A stretch of DNA of 38,045 nucleotides from Nitrosopumilaceae archaeon (GTDB lineage Archaea; Thermoproteota; Nitrososphaeria; Nitrososphaerales; Nitrosopumilaceae): NCBI GenBank assembly GCA_022823825.1, contig JAJEHG010000064.1:1-38045 (forward strand), given 5' to 3'. Under the pieces are notes generated by a model. The model made no database searches and was not told the DNA's origin. It saw only the letters and a program-made list of their open reading frames with translations. How positions within the stretch are numbered: the stretch's first letter is position 1; the number at the start of each line of letters is the position of its first letter. Shown one piece after another: positions 1-7,970 of the stretch. The position numbers and the translations under genes are program-made.

Positions 1-21
1 TCCTCCTCCTCCTCCTCCTCC
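1..21. repeat. (TCC)7 microsatellite at the window edge
   Basis: Seven perfect TCC units are followed by imperfect GCC units to about position 47. They encode the poly-Gly tail of the SWIM protein on the minus strand. It is one of several trinucleotide runs in this window that lie inside or beside genes. Confidence 0.9.
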
Positions 22-342
22 GCCGCCGCCGCTGCCGCCACCGCCGGACGCCCCGTGGCTCCGTATTATGGCAATCTGCACGGCGGCCGCATGCTTGCAG
101 CGCGCCTCGTGCTTTACATAGTACGGGCACTCGCATCTGAGATCCTCTCCGTCGTACCGCACGTTGTACTGCATCGCGCCGTCTGGCTCGGACAGCACGA
201 GCCATTCGTCCTTCCTGACGCGCACCACGCCGCCCGCGGCGTCCGCGATGCGCATGCCCTCGCGCTCTATGCCCTCCTGGGACTTTCTCCTCCTGGCCCC
301 CTTCTGCTTCCTGCTCCCGCTGCCTCTCCTCTTCCTTACCAT
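1..342 (-). CDS. Small basic SWIM zinc-finger protein, C-terminus cut by window edge
   Basis: The 114 visible residues begin with a Lys/Arg-rich tail (1-25) followed by a compact domain. That domain carries a SWIM-type zinc signature: C70-x-C72, then C82-x-H84 (context CECPYY...ARCKHA). SWIM fingers bind DNA or protein, but the partner here is unknown. From about residue 98 the protein becomes Gly-rich, encoded by GGC/GGA repeats including (TCC)7 at 1-21, and it runs off the window edge. ATG at 342 lies 25.5 nt from the centre of a TTATAA box (365-370), so the mRNA is probably leaderless. The gene is divergent from the small AbrB-like gene at 393 and shares that box with it. The family assignment rests on the Cys/His pattern only; the function is not known. 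Confidence 0.7.
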   Translation of the reverse strand, partial: MVRKRRGSGSRKQKGARRRKSQEGIEREGMRIADAAGGVVRVRKDEWLVLSEPDGAMQYNVRYDGEDLRCECPYYVKHEARCKHAAAVQIAIIRSHGASGGGGSGGGGGGGGGG

Positions 343-364
343 GCATATAGCTTACAAAATCAGT

Positions 365-370
365 TTATAA
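365..370. promoter_or_regulatory. Single palindromic TATA box serving two divergent genes
   Basis: TTATAA reads the same on both strands. Its centre (367.5) is exactly 25.5 nt from the minus-strand ATG at 342 and 25.5 nt from the plus-strand ATG at 393. The same 25-27 nt spacing recurs upstream of many starts in this window, as expected for leaderless archaeal transcripts. One box may therefore drive both genes, with orientation set by flanking BRE/TFB contacts. The bidirectional use is inferred. Confidence 0.7.
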
Positions 371-392
371 GCTCGGCCGGCCACCATACCGT

Positions 393-572
393 ATGTCAAG
401 ATGGTCCAGGGACGCCACGGAGTTCACCGTGTCGGTGACACCCCAGCCCAAGAGCCGCAGCCACATCACGTCAATGCCAAAGCCGATTCTCGACATGTTC
501 GGCTATCCGCACCGCATCACGTTCAGGATACGCGACGGCGGGCAGGTTACGGTGGAAAGGGCCGACGAGTAA
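393..572 (+). CDS. Small AbrB-like (swapped-hairpin) protein
   Basis: This is a 59-residue ORF. Residues 26-56 contain SMPKPILDMFG followed by ITFRIRDGG and VTVERAD, the loop-strand-turn-strand pattern of AbrB/MazE/SpoVT-type DNA-binding hairpins (Pro-rich turn, hydrophobic helix, then a beta hairpin with DGG). Proteins of this kind usually act as dimeric transcriptional regulators or antitoxins. No toxin gene is adjacent. The start is ATG at 393, 25.5 nt from the centre of the TTATAA box shared with the SWIM gene, so it is probably leaderless. The fold call is moderate because the N-terminal half is not diagnostic. Confidence 0.65.
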   Translation: MSRWSRDATEFTVSVTPQPKSRSHITSMPKPILDMFGYPHRITFRIRDGGQVTVERADE

Positions 573-692
573 AACGCCCGCAGATGACGGGACGGAGGGA
601 CCGCGCCTAGGAGAAGGCGTCACCCGATAATGCAGAGGAATCACAACTCACAAAACTTATAATCGCATCCAAGGCATCCAAGCAGGGTTTCA

Positions 693-2129
693 TTGGCGGA
701 GTTCAGGGAGGGGCTGACATTTGACGACGTCCTGCTGGTTCCCAAGTACTCTGACATAACAAGCAGGTCGCAGACGGACCTTACCACTAAACTTTCGCGC
801 AACATAACGCTGAACATGCCGTTTGTGAGCGCCAACATGGACACCGTCACGGAGTCCGCGATGGCAGTCGCCATGTCCAGGGCCGGCGGGATAGGGATAA
901 TACACCGCTTCCTGTCCATATCGGACCAGACAGAGGAGGTGCTCAGGGCAAAGCGCTCAGGCAGCGTCATGATAGAGCACCCATACACCATATCGGCGGA
1001 CAGGACGGTGCGGGACGCCCGCGAATACTCGGAGGACAAGCAGGTGTCCGGGCTGCTCGTCCTTGACAAGGACACGGGGAGGCTGGACGGCATCATCACG
1101 GGGCGCGACATCATCTTTGCGGACCCCGACGACAGGGTCCGCGACGTGATGACCAAGGACGTGGTGACGGCGGGCCCCGGGGTGGGGCTGGAGGAGGCAA
1201 AGAGGATACTGCACGACAGCCGCATAGAAAAGCTCCCCATACTGGACGAGAAGGGCAAGGTGTGCGGGCTTGTCACGTCCCGCGACATAATCAACACGTC
1301 GGACTATCCCAACATGTCAGTCGACGGCAAGGGCAGGCCCCTCGTGGGGGCGGCAGTCGGCGTAAAGGGCGACTTTATGGAGAGGGGGGAGTCCCTGCTG
1401 AACGCGGGCGCCGACGTCCTGGTGGTCGACATAGCGCACGGCCACAGCGAGAACGCGATGAACACTGTGCGCAACCTCAAGAAGGCGTTCCCCGACTGCG
1501 AGCTGATCGCGGGAAACGTGGCCACCGCGCAGGGCGCCCGGGACCTGATAGGGGCCGGCGTCGACGCCGTAAAGGTCGGGGTGGGCTCAGGCTCCATATG
1601 CATCACCAGGGTGATTACGGGATCCGGCGTGCCGCAGCTGACCGCGGTGATCGACTGCGCCAAGGTGGGCCGCGAAAACGACGTTCCGATAATATCAGAC
1701 GGTGGCACCCGCACGTCAGGCGACGCCACCAAGGCGCTCGCGGCGGGGGCCTCCTCGGTGATGGTGGGCAGCATGCTGGGTGGAACCGACGAGTCACCGG
1801 GGACGGTCCTGACCAAGAACGGCAAGAGGTTCAAGGTGTACAGGGGCATGGCGTCGCTTGCCGCGTCCATAGGGCGCAAGTCAAAAGAGTCCGGGTACGT
1901 GTCGCTTGACGACGACCTCAACGACTACGTGGCGGAGGGGGTCGAGGCGATGGTGCCCTACAAGGGGGGCGTCACGGACATACTAAAGCAGCTTACGGGG
2001 GGCCTGCGCTCCGGGCTGAGCTACTGCGGGGCGCACACCATACCGCAGATGCAGCAGAACGCCGAGTTTGTCAAGATGTCAAGGGCCGGGTTCGCGGAGA
2101 GCAACCCGCACGACGTCTCGCTGATGTGA
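693..2129 (+). CDS. guaB: Inosine-5'-monophosphate dehydrogenase
   Basis: GuaB oxidises IMP to XMP with NAD+, the committed step of GMP synthesis, in the cytosol. The 478-residue length is normal for the family. The catalytic loop GSGSICITR places the nucleophilic cysteine at 303. The N-terminal barrel segment contains LTFDDVLLVP. A Bateman module of two CBS repeats spans roughly residues 92-205. ISDGGTR (334-340) and the flap motif KVYRGMASL (381-389) complete the active site. The start is TTG (693), giving the canonical N-terminus AEFREGLTFDD; no in-frame ATG lies nearby. A TTATAA box at 657-662 is about 33 nt upstream, so a leader of roughly 8 nt is likely. No frameshift or missing key residue is seen. 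Confidence 0.97.
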   Translation: MAEFREGLTFDDVLLVPKYSDITSRSQTDLTTKLSRNITLNMPFVSANMDTVTESAMAVAMSRAGGIGIIHRFLSISDQTEEVLRAKRSGSVMIEHPYTISADRTVRDAREYSEDKQVSGLLVLDKDTGRLDGIITGRDIIFADPDDRVRDVMTKDVVTAGPGVGLEEAKRILHDSRIEKLPILDEKGKVCGLVTSRDIINTSDYPNMSVDGKGRPLVGAAVGVKGDFMERGESLLNAGADVLVVDIAHGHSENAMNTVRNLKKAFPDCELIAGNVATAQGARDLIGAGVDAVKVGVGSGSICITRVITGSGVPQLTAVIDCAKVGRENDVPIISDGGTRTSGDATKALAAGASSVMVGSMLGGTDESPGTVLTKNGKRFKVYRGMASLAASIGRKSKESGYVSLDDDLNDYVAEGVEAMVPYKGGVTDILKQLTGGLRSGLSYCGAHTIPQMQQNAEFVKMSRAGFAESNPHDVSLM

Positions 2130-2203
2130 CATGGGTGCGGGGGGGCGGCCGCGCAGGGCGGCTCCTGCCAATCTTTTTATCTTGAAGCGGCCTGATCACG
2201 CGC

Positions 2204-2671
2204 ATGTGGTCAAAACTTACGGTCATCGGCGTGGTAGTCGGCAGCGCAATCATAGGGATAGGCGCCACGGCCCTCATCATGCACCTGGGCCCCATCACGG
2301 TTACGGAGGAATACACCGTCCTGCCAGGCGAGTCGGTGTCGTACCTGATACCGGCGCCCGAGCACACGTACCAGACGATGAACATAGCCGGCGACCGATT
2401 CAACGTCACGCTCTCAAGCCCCGGCGACGGGCTGCAGATTCCAAACGCAGAGTACCGCGAGTCCGCCGCGCTGGAGTGGACCCACGCGGCGTCCGGCGAC
2501 ACCACCATATACATCAAGAATACGGGCGGCAGCGGCCTGCTGATAAACCCGGTCATCGTGAGGAGCTCGGATCCCATATGGATCGCGTTCGACTTTATGG
2601 TGATCATATCCGGAATCATTATCATTGGGTTCAGCATGGGCTTTGCGGCCAGAAGGCCCAAGGGGTTCTGA
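2204..2671 (+). CDS. Membrane-anchored extracytoplasmic protein, unknown function
   Basis: The protein has 155 residues. An N-terminal hydrophobic helix (about 5-27) precedes a beta-rich extracytoplasmic segment (28-123) and a second membrane helix (about 126-148) ending in a basic tail, so both termini are probably cytoplasmic. No catalytic motif is visible. A T-rich TATA element (2175-2180) is centred 26.5 nt upstream of the ATG, which supports this start and a leaderless mRNA. Its stop codon (2669-2671) directly abuts the stop of the convergent pheA gene with no intergenic base. I do not recognise the family beyond its general resemblance to small thaumarchaeal membrane proteins. Confidence 0.75.
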   Translation: MWSKLTVIGVVVGSAIIGIGATALIMHLGPITVTEEYTVLPGESVSYLIPAPEHTYQTMNIAGDRFNVTLSSPGDGLQIPNAEYRESAALEWTHAASGDTTIYIKNTGGSGLLINPVIVRSSDPIWIAFDFMVIISGIIIIGFSMGFAARRPKGF

Positions 2672-3619
2672 TCACGCGGCGGGCGGCCCCGCGGCGGACG
2701 GGTACGACCCGAGCACGCGCACAGACGAGTCGGCGCAGATCCTCTCCAGCATGCCCGCTATCCGGGGGTCCTCCGCGTGCCCCTCAAAGTCGACGTAAAA
2801 GTTGTACTCCCACGCGTTTCCGCGGGTGGGCCTCGACTCTATCTTTGTCATGTTGACGTCGTTCTCGTAAAAGTTCTTGATGACGCGGTAGAGCGAGCCC
2901 GGCTCGTGCTTTAGGGAGAGTATTATCGATGTCTTGTATGCGGTGTCGCCCTTACCGGGCGGCGCGGGCCGCGCCAGTCCCGACGTGTCCCGGCCCCTCG
3001 CGGCCAGTATCAGGAACCTCGTGTAGTTGCTAGAGTTGTCCGCGATGTCCTCCGCGATTACGGGCACCCCGTACAGCGCGGCCGCCTCCCTGCTTGCGAT
3101 CCCGGCGGCCGCCCGGTCCTTTGCGTCCCTGACGTGCTTGATGCTGCCCGCAGTATCGTACGCGGGGATCGTCCTCATCTTGCGCCCCTCAAGGAACCTC
3201 CTGCACTGCCCCAGAGCCTGCGGGTGCGACCACACCTGCCTCACGTCGGATATCTGGCCGTATCCTATGAGGCAGTGCCTTATCCGGTGGCGTATCTCGC
3301 CCGCGGCCACGAGCGGGGTGGACGTGAGCAGGTCGTAGCTCTCGCCGACGCTTCCCTCTATCGAGTTCTCCACGGGCAGTATGGTATAGTCCGTGTCGCC
3401 GTCGACCGTGCTGTTCATCGCGCTTGCAAAGGAGGGGTGCGGCACGGTTTTCACCTCCCCATCCACCGCCACCCTTCCTGCAAAGAATGATACGGCCGCG
3501 GCCTCGCTGTATGCGCCCCGCTCGCCCTGGAACGAGACTTTGATTATGTCGCTGCTGCTGCTGCTGCCGTTATCGTTGTCAGCGTCGGTGTGGGACGTGG
3601 CGCGCTCACCCCGAGGCAC
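2672..3619 (-). CDS. pheA: Prephenate dehydratase with C-terminal ACT domain
   Basis: This enzyme converts prephenate to phenylpyruvate in phenylalanine synthesis. After a Ser-rich N-terminal stretch (about 1-25), the catalytic domain begins with VSFQGERGAYSE. It includes LPVENSIEGSVGESYDLL and the diagnostic NYTRF motif, whose threonine is catalytic in the family. A regulatory ACT domain follows with SLYRVIKNFYENDVN and ESRPTRGNAWEYNFYVD; ESRP is the phenylalanine-binding signature, so feedback inhibition is likely. The start is taken as GTG (3617-3619), overlapping the end of csl4 by 14 nt, which implies translational coupling. The Ser run is encoded by AGC repeats and resembles the low-complexity inserts in neighbouring enzymes. 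There is no chorismate mutase domain. Confidence 0.95.
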   Translation of the reverse strand: MPRGERATSHTDADNDNGSSSSSDIIKVSFQGERGAYSEAAAVSFFAGRVAVDGEVKTVPHPSFASAMNSTVDGDTDYTILPVENSIEGSVGESYDLLTSTPLVAAGEIRHRIRHCLIGYGQISDVRQVWSHPQALGQCRRFLEGRKMRTIPAYDTAGSIKHVRDAKDRAAAGIASREAAALYGVPVIAEDIADNSSNYTRFLILAARGRDTSGLARPAPPGKGDTAYKTSIILSLKHEPGSLYRVIKNFYENDVNMTKIESRPTRGNAWEYNFYVDFEGHAEDPRIAGMLERICADSSVRVLGSYPSAAGPPAA

Positions 3620-4214
3620 TGCTGCTGCTGTTGCCGGCGGCGGCTGGCTCCAGGCTTACAAAGTCGCCGTTGTTGAGCCTGTTTGAGAGCTTGCGCTCGT
3701 CTATCCACGAACACTCCGTACATTTGATCACGTCCCGAAGCGGTACGACGGAGCCGCCGCACTTGCGGCACTTTGTGAACACGACGCCGAGCTCGGGCGC
3801 GCTCATCGTGCCGTGTATGGCGCCATTAAGGCTTCCGAGTATCTTCAGGGCGACCACGTCGGCCACGAGCGCCACGTTCTTTCGGCGTATGTTGCGCGTA
3901 GAGCATATGCACTCGACCTTTGAGGTCGTCGGCTTGCCGTTGATGTAGTCGATGCGGACTGCCATCATGGAGGACATCACGGCCGCTACCGTGCCTATTA
4001 TGATGTCGCCCTTCCTGGGAACGGAGAACACCCTGGGGTGCCTGATGCTTGCCGTCCACGTCTCGCGGTCTATGATCTTTTCGCCGACCGTCGCGGCCCT
4101 TACCATGTCGCCGTCATCAAACGTGTTCGCGCCGGCCTCGTACTCCTCTATGGAGGCTATGCCGTCGCCTGGAAGCATCACCGATGCGCTCCCCGTCGTT
4201 GCTGATGCAGTCAT
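3606..4214 (-). CDS. csl4: Exosome RNA-binding subunit Csl4
   Basis: Csl4 is one of the cap proteins of the archaeal exosome, recruiting RNA and partners to the Rrp41/Rrp42 ring. The 202-residue protein has the family order: an N-terminal domain beginning VMLPGDGIASIEEYEAG, an S1-like OB fold (about 65-140, with KGDIIIGTVAAV), and a C-terminal zinc ribbon with CRKCGG and CTEC. ATG at 4214 is 25.5 nt from the centre of a TTATAA box (4237-4242), which fixes the start and argues against longer upstream reading. The tail ends in a short Ser/Ala run that overlaps the start of pheA, so the two genes form an operon. The combination with pheA is not functionally obvious. Confidence 0.93.
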   Translation of the reverse strand: MTASATTGSASVMLPGDGIASIEEYEAGANTFDDGDMVRAATVGEKIIDRETWTASIRHPRVFSVPRKGDIIIGTVAAVMSSMMAVRIDYINGKPTTSKVECICSTRNIRRKNVALVADVVALKILGSLNGAIHGTMSAPELGVVFTKCRKCGGSVVPLRDVIKCTECSWIDERKLSNRLNNGDFVSLEPAAAGNSSSSASG

Positions 4215-4325
4215 GCGGGCGCTTGGGGCAGTATGATTATAATTGTTTGTCGGCGGGGTGGGGCGGCGGACCGGCCCCGGGCAGGCCTCAGAATCCATAT
4301 AATCGGCATCCGTGCGAGACGAACC

Positions 4326-5435
4326 ATGAGGGCCCTGGTATACGACAGGTACGCCGAAAACGACGACTTTGCGTCGATCCTGAGCGTCAGGGACGTCCCC
4401 GACCCGGAGCCGGGGCCCCGCGACGTGGTGTTCAAGGTGGAGGCGGCCGCCCTCAACTACGACGACATCTGGGGCATGAGGGGCAAGCCCCTGGCGGTGC
4501 CGCTGCCCCACATATCAGGCAGCGACGCGGCGGGCAGGGTGACTGCGGTGGGCCCCGACGTCAAGACCGTAAAGCCGGGGGACAGGATAGTCTCGCACGG
4601 GAACCTGTCGTGCCGCACCTGCAAAAGGTGCACGGCCGGCAGGGAGTACGACTGCAGAAGAAGGCGCATCTGGGGCTTTGAGACCGGCCCCCTGTGGGGC
4701 GGGTACTGCGAGTACTCGAGGCTGCCGGAGTCAAACGCGGTCCCGATACCGGACGGCGTCACGTACGACGACGCGGCAGCGGCCTCGATGACCCTCCTGA
4801 CCTCGTGGCACATGCTGGTGGGCAGGGCTGCCGTGCGCCCGGGCCAGATAGTGCTGGTGATGGGCGGGGCCTCGGGGGTCGGAAGCTACGGCATACAGAT
4901 CGCAAAGCTGTTCGGGTGCCGCGTCATTGCGACCGCGAGCGCCGAGAAGCTCGACAGGCTCCTGGAGCTGGGGGCCGACCACGCGGTGGACCACCGCAGG
5001 GAGGACTGGCACAGGGAGGTGCGCCGCATCGCGGGCGCCATGCCAAAGCAGAACGGGGAGCCGCCAGGAGTCGACGTGATATTCGAGCACGTCGGGGGCT
5101 CGCACTGGAAAAAGGAGCTCGGGCTGCTCAACTACGGGGGGACCATAGTCACCACGGGGGCCACCACCGGGTACGACGCGCCGACCGACCTGAGGCACAT
5201 ATTCTTCAAGGGGATAAGCATACTGGGCTCGACGCAGGGGACCAGGGCCGAGCTCGAGCAGGGGCTGTACTGGATGTCCAGAAAGAGGATACGCTCTATT
5301 GTGGACTCCGTGTTTCCGCTTAACGACGCGGCCAGCGCGCACCGGAGGATGCTAAGGGGCAGGGGGCTGTTTGGAAAGATTTTGATAAAGCCGCACATGA
5401 ACCAGGCGGCGCGCCAGAGTTCGGCAGCTAGCTGA
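4326..5435 (+). CDS. Zinc-type medium-chain (MDR) alcohol dehydrogenase / enoyl-CoA reductase family protein
   Basis: The 369-residue protein is a typical MDR reductase. The N-terminal GroES-like domain has a four-cysteine structural zinc loop (SCRTCKRCTAGREYDC). The Rossmann domain has the nucleotide-binding GGASGVGSYGIQIAK. HISGSDAAGRV replaces the usual catalytic-zinc GHE segment. MDR enzymes of this branch include acryloyl-CoA reductases and crotonyl-CoA reductases, so a role in CoA-thioester reduction is possible, but the substrate cannot be read from sequence. The start ATG is 26.5 nt downstream of the centre of an ATATAA box (4297-4302). It is divergent from csl4 with its own box, and the short tail after KILIKP is poorly conserved. 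Confidence 0.85.
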   Translation: MRALVYDRYAENDDFASILSVRDVPDPEPGPRDVVFKVEAAALNYDDIWGMRGKPLAVPLPHISGSDAAGRVTAVGPDVKTVKPGDRIVSHGNLSCRTCKRCTAGREYDCRRRRIWGFETGPLWGGYCEYSRLPESNAVPIPDGVTYDDAAAASMTLLTSWHMLVGRAAVRPGQIVLVMGGASGVGSYGIQIAKLFGCRVIATASAEKLDRLLELGADHAVDHRREDWHREVRRIAGAMPKQNGEPPGVDVIFEHVGGSHWKKELGLLNYGGTIVTTGATTGYDAPTDLRHIFFKGISILGSTQGTRAELEQGLYWMSRKRIRSIVDSVFPLNDAASAHRRMLRGRGLFGKILIKPHMNQAARQSSAAS

Positions 5436-5462
5436 CTTGTCGATGCGGCCCGCACCGCGTCG

Positions 5463-5479
5463 GTAGCGATTGTTGCTAC
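5463..5479. terminator. Possible shared hairpin between convergent genes
   Basis: GTAGC (5463-5467) and GCTAC (5475-5479) can form a 5-bp stem with a 7-nt loop in the 48-bp gap between the convergent MDR and dph2 genes. The stem is weak and lacks a long U tract, so a terminator role is only suggested by position. Confidence 0.25.
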
Positions 5480-5483
5480 TGCG

Positions 5484-6494
5484 TCACAGCCAGTGCGGGA
5501 TCTGCATATAGTTCTCGTCGGCCTGCCCGCCGCGGATTATCCTGAGCAGCATCCTGGCCTGCGGGGTGGACAGGACGGGCCTGTCAAACTTGTTGTCCGT
5601 CGATATGCGGGGGCAGGCCACCTGCACGAACGCGTCCACCCCCCGTATGTTTGCCAGCCGCTCGTTTGTGATGTCGGTCATGGCAAACAGGTGCACCTTC
5701 CTGCCCTCTTCCTCCAGCTCCCTCTTGATCTTCAGCGCGAACGTCTTTGAGAGCTGCCCCTCCTTGAGGCCCACTATGACCCCGAACGTCCTGGCCTCGG
5801 CGGCCTTGTACACGGCAAGGGTCGCCCTGCGCCTCAGCTTCTGGGCAAACTCGGATATTTCGCGCACCTCGCCAAAGTACGGGTCGAGCACGTAGGTGGG
5901 CAGCCCGGTGGCAAGGGCGATTCCCGCCGCGTGAAAGTTGCTCTGCCCCAGAAACACGTGCGCGTCGGCGCCGCCGTCCGCGGCCGCCTCGCGGGCAGGA
6001 TAGAACTCGCACCCGAACACCTGCCCGTCGCTGAGCTGCCCGGAGCCCCCGCCGATCACCACGCCGACGCCGCCCTCCTCGAGTATCTTCTTGACGCGGC
6101 CCAGCTGGTGCAGGTGCTGGCTGTCCGTCACGAGGGACGCGGTCATGCCCCGGAGCTTTTCGGCGCACTCGGAGGCGACCGCGTCAAACGACACGTCGTC
6201 GAACGCGTCTATCAGTATGGTGTTCTCGCTGCCCGGAATGGTCTCGGAGTTTATCGTATGTCCGATGTTAAAGTGAATCTCGGCGCCGAGCGTCCTTGCC
6301 CCGTTGGAGTTCAGGTCGCAGGTGCCCCACGTGGTGTCGGCGATGACGTACGCGGGTATGCCAAACTCCGCCGCTATGCGCTCCGCGGCGTCCTGCACCT
6401 GCGGCAGCATCCCGTCGGGGCCGTTAAGCGAGACTGACGCGGGGTGCTTGTCCCGTATTACGCTGAAGATCCTGTCAAGGTCTACGGTTATCAT
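5484..6494 (-). CDS. dph2: Diphthamide biosynthesis protein Dph2 (archaeal homodimeric type)
   Basis: Archaeal Dph2 is a [4Fe-4S] radical-SAM-like enzyme that transfers a 3-amino-3-carboxypropyl group from SAM to a histidine of elongation factor 2, the first step of diphthamide synthesis. The three cluster cysteines, one per repeat domain, are visible: C59 (TWGTCDLN), C162 (VFGCEFYP) and C293 (QVACPRIS). Also present are FGIPAYVIADTTWG, the conserved HFNIGHT and the third-domain DAFVQVACPRIS. The length (336) is normal. A TTTAAA box (6518-6523) centred 26.5 nt upstream of the ATG supports a leaderless start. It is convergent with the MDR gene and divergent from tiaS. Confidence 0.95.
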   Translation of the reverse strand: MITVDLDRIFSVIRDKHPASVSLNGPDGMLPQVQDAAERIAAEFGIPAYVIADTTWGTCDLNSNGARTLGAEIHFNIGHTINSETIPGSENTILIDAFDDVSFDAVASECAEKLRGMTASLVTDSQHLHQLGRVKKILEEGGVGVVIGGGSGQLSDGQVFGCEFYPAREAAADGGADAHVFLGQSNFHAAGIALATGLPTYVLDPYFGEVREISEFAQKLRRRATLAVYKAAEARTFGVIVGLKEGQLSKTFALKIKRELEEEGRKVHLFAMTDITNERLANIRGVDAFVQVACPRISTDNKFDRPVLSTPQARMLLRIIRGGQADENYMQIPHWL

Positions 6495-6540
6495 GCGGTA
6501 TGCATCGCCCGTATTAATTTAAAGGAATGGAGCTGCTGCT

Positions 6541-6561
6541 GTCGTCGTCGTCGTCGTCGTC
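6541..6561. repeat. (GTC)7 microsatellite in the dph2-tiaS divergent promoter region
   Basis: Seven perfect GTC units follow (GCT)3 in the 111-bp interval between divergent dph2 and tiaS. The run lies between the dph2 TATA box and the presumed tiaS promoter, so changes in repeat length would alter their separation. No regulatory role is shown. Confidence 0.85.
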
Positions 6562-6605
6562 GCCACCGCAACAACCTAAATGATGCGCCTCCCCCAACTC
6601 TGGCG

Positions 6606-7970
6606 ATGGGCTCGGATGTCACACTCAACGTGGGGTTTGACGACACGGACTCGCCGGCGGGGATGTGCACCACGTACCTTGCATACGTGATTGCAGGGTC
6701 GCTCCGGGAGGGGGGCGCGGCAGAGTTTCTTGACTATCCGAGGCTGGTCAGGTTCAACCCCAACGTACCGTGGAAGACGCGGGGAAACGGCGCGGTGTCC
6801 ATGCGCGTCAGGACCGGCGATCCCGGGCGCGTCAAGGACGAGATACGCAGGACCGTGTTTGAGCACGCGGACGTCGCGCACGGCGCAAACCCCGGGCTGG
6901 TGTTCTGGGAGGGGGACGACGTACCGGAGCAGCTTGCCGGGTTCGGCCGCCTAGCGCTCTGGCAGCTCATAGGCAGGGCCGACGCCAGGCGCCTTGCTAG
7001 GGACAACGGCCTGGAGATCCACTACATGGGGAACGGCCAGGGGCTGGTCGGGGCCATAGGCGCCACCGGATACCGGTGGGACGACCACACCATGGAGCTG
7101 CTGGCGTACCGCCGCGCCGAGATGTGCGGGACCAGGCGCGTCGTGTCGCCTACAAGCGTGAAGAGCATGCAGGACCGCACGTCTCCCAGCACGTTCAACA
7201 GCTACGACGAGAGGAGAGGCCGGGTGCTGATCACGCCGCGCGGGCCGGACCCCGTGTTTTACGGGATACGCGGCGAGGATGCCGCCTCGCTTGTGGCCGC
7301 CTCGCGGATGATAAGGAGCGACGAGTCCCCGCTGGGGTACATGATCTTCCGGACGAACCAGGGGACGGGGGCGCACCTGCGCAACGAGCTGACGGAGGAG
7401 TATATGAAACCCTTTGCGTCCGGATGGATACGCGGCGCCGTAACTAGCAGTCCCATAGCGGAGCGCGGAGGTCACGTGTTCTTCGAGGTGGAGTCGGGGG
7501 GGCGGCGGCGGCAGCAACGGCAACGGAGAGTCAGGTGCGCCGTGTACAAGCCCACCAGGATGACGGGCGTGGCCCGCCGCCTCGTGGCCGGCGACGAGGT
7601 GCGCGTGGGAGGCGGCGTCCGGAAGGCCTCAAAGGGCCACCAGAGGGTACTCAACGCAGAGTACATTGAGGTCATATCGCTTGCCGACGACTCGTACCTC
7701 GCAAACCCCCCGTGCCTTACATGCGGCAAGAGGATGAAGTCAAAGGGGGTGGGCCAGGGGTTCGAGTGCGTGCGGTGCGAGGGCAGCCGCTCGGCGTCAA
7801 AGGTGAGGGTAGGAAAGAAGCGCGCGGTGAAGACCGGACTGTACGTCCCGGACGCGGGCGCCCAGCGCCACCTGACCAGGCCCGTGCAGAGGCTGGAGAG
7901 GCGAAACCGCGCGGAGGCGCCCGACCGCGGCCTCGAGTGGCGCCATGTTTACGATAATAGCGGGGAGTAG
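6606..7970 (+). CDS. tiaS: tRNA(Ile2) 2-agmatinylcytidine synthetase TiaS
   Basis: TiaS uses ATP to attach agmatine to C34 of tRNA-Ile(CAU), so that the tRNA reads AUA instead of AUG. The 454-residue protein begins with the diagnostic NVGFDDTDSPAGMCTTYLA and has YPRLVRFNPNVPWKTRGNGAV. A central domain has SYDERRGRVLITPRGPDPV and YMIFRTNQGT, then an OB-fold region, and a C-terminal zinc ribbon with CLTCGKRM and CVRCEG. A short Arg/Gln-rich insert (GGRRRQQRQRR) sits before the OB fold. ATG at 6606 gives the canonical N-terminus, with an A/T-rich element about 27 nt upstream. The stop overlaps by 13 nt the 3' end of a convergent tRNA gene with a CAU anticodon. Confidence 0.94.
   Translation: MGSDVTLNVGFDDTDSPAGMCTTYLAYVIAGSLREGGAAEFLDYPRLVRFNPNVPWKTRGNGAVSMRVRTGDPGRVKDEIRRTVFEHADVAHGANPGLVFWEGDDVPEQLAGFGRLALWQLIGRADARRLARDNGLEIHYMGNGQGLVGAIGATGYRWDDHTMELLAYRRAEMCGTRRVVSPTSVKSMQDRTSPSTFNSYDERRGRVLITPRGPDPVFYGIRGEDAASLVAASRMIRSDESPLGYMIFRTNQGTGAHLRNELTEEYMKPFASGWIRGAVTSSPIAERGGHVFFEVESGGRRRQQRQRRVRCAVYKPTRMTGVARRLVAGDEVRVGGGVRKASKGHQRVLNAEYIEVISLADDSYLANPPCLTCGKRMKSKGVGQGFECVRCEGSRSASKVRVGKKRAVKTGLYVPDAGAQRHLTRPVQRLERRNRAEAPDRGLEWRHVYDNSGE

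Noticed and set aside
4233-5325. Long alternative frames over the MDR and other GC-rich genes
   Set aside because: Arg/Gly/Pro-rich products without motifs; they are shadows of the real frames created by high GC.
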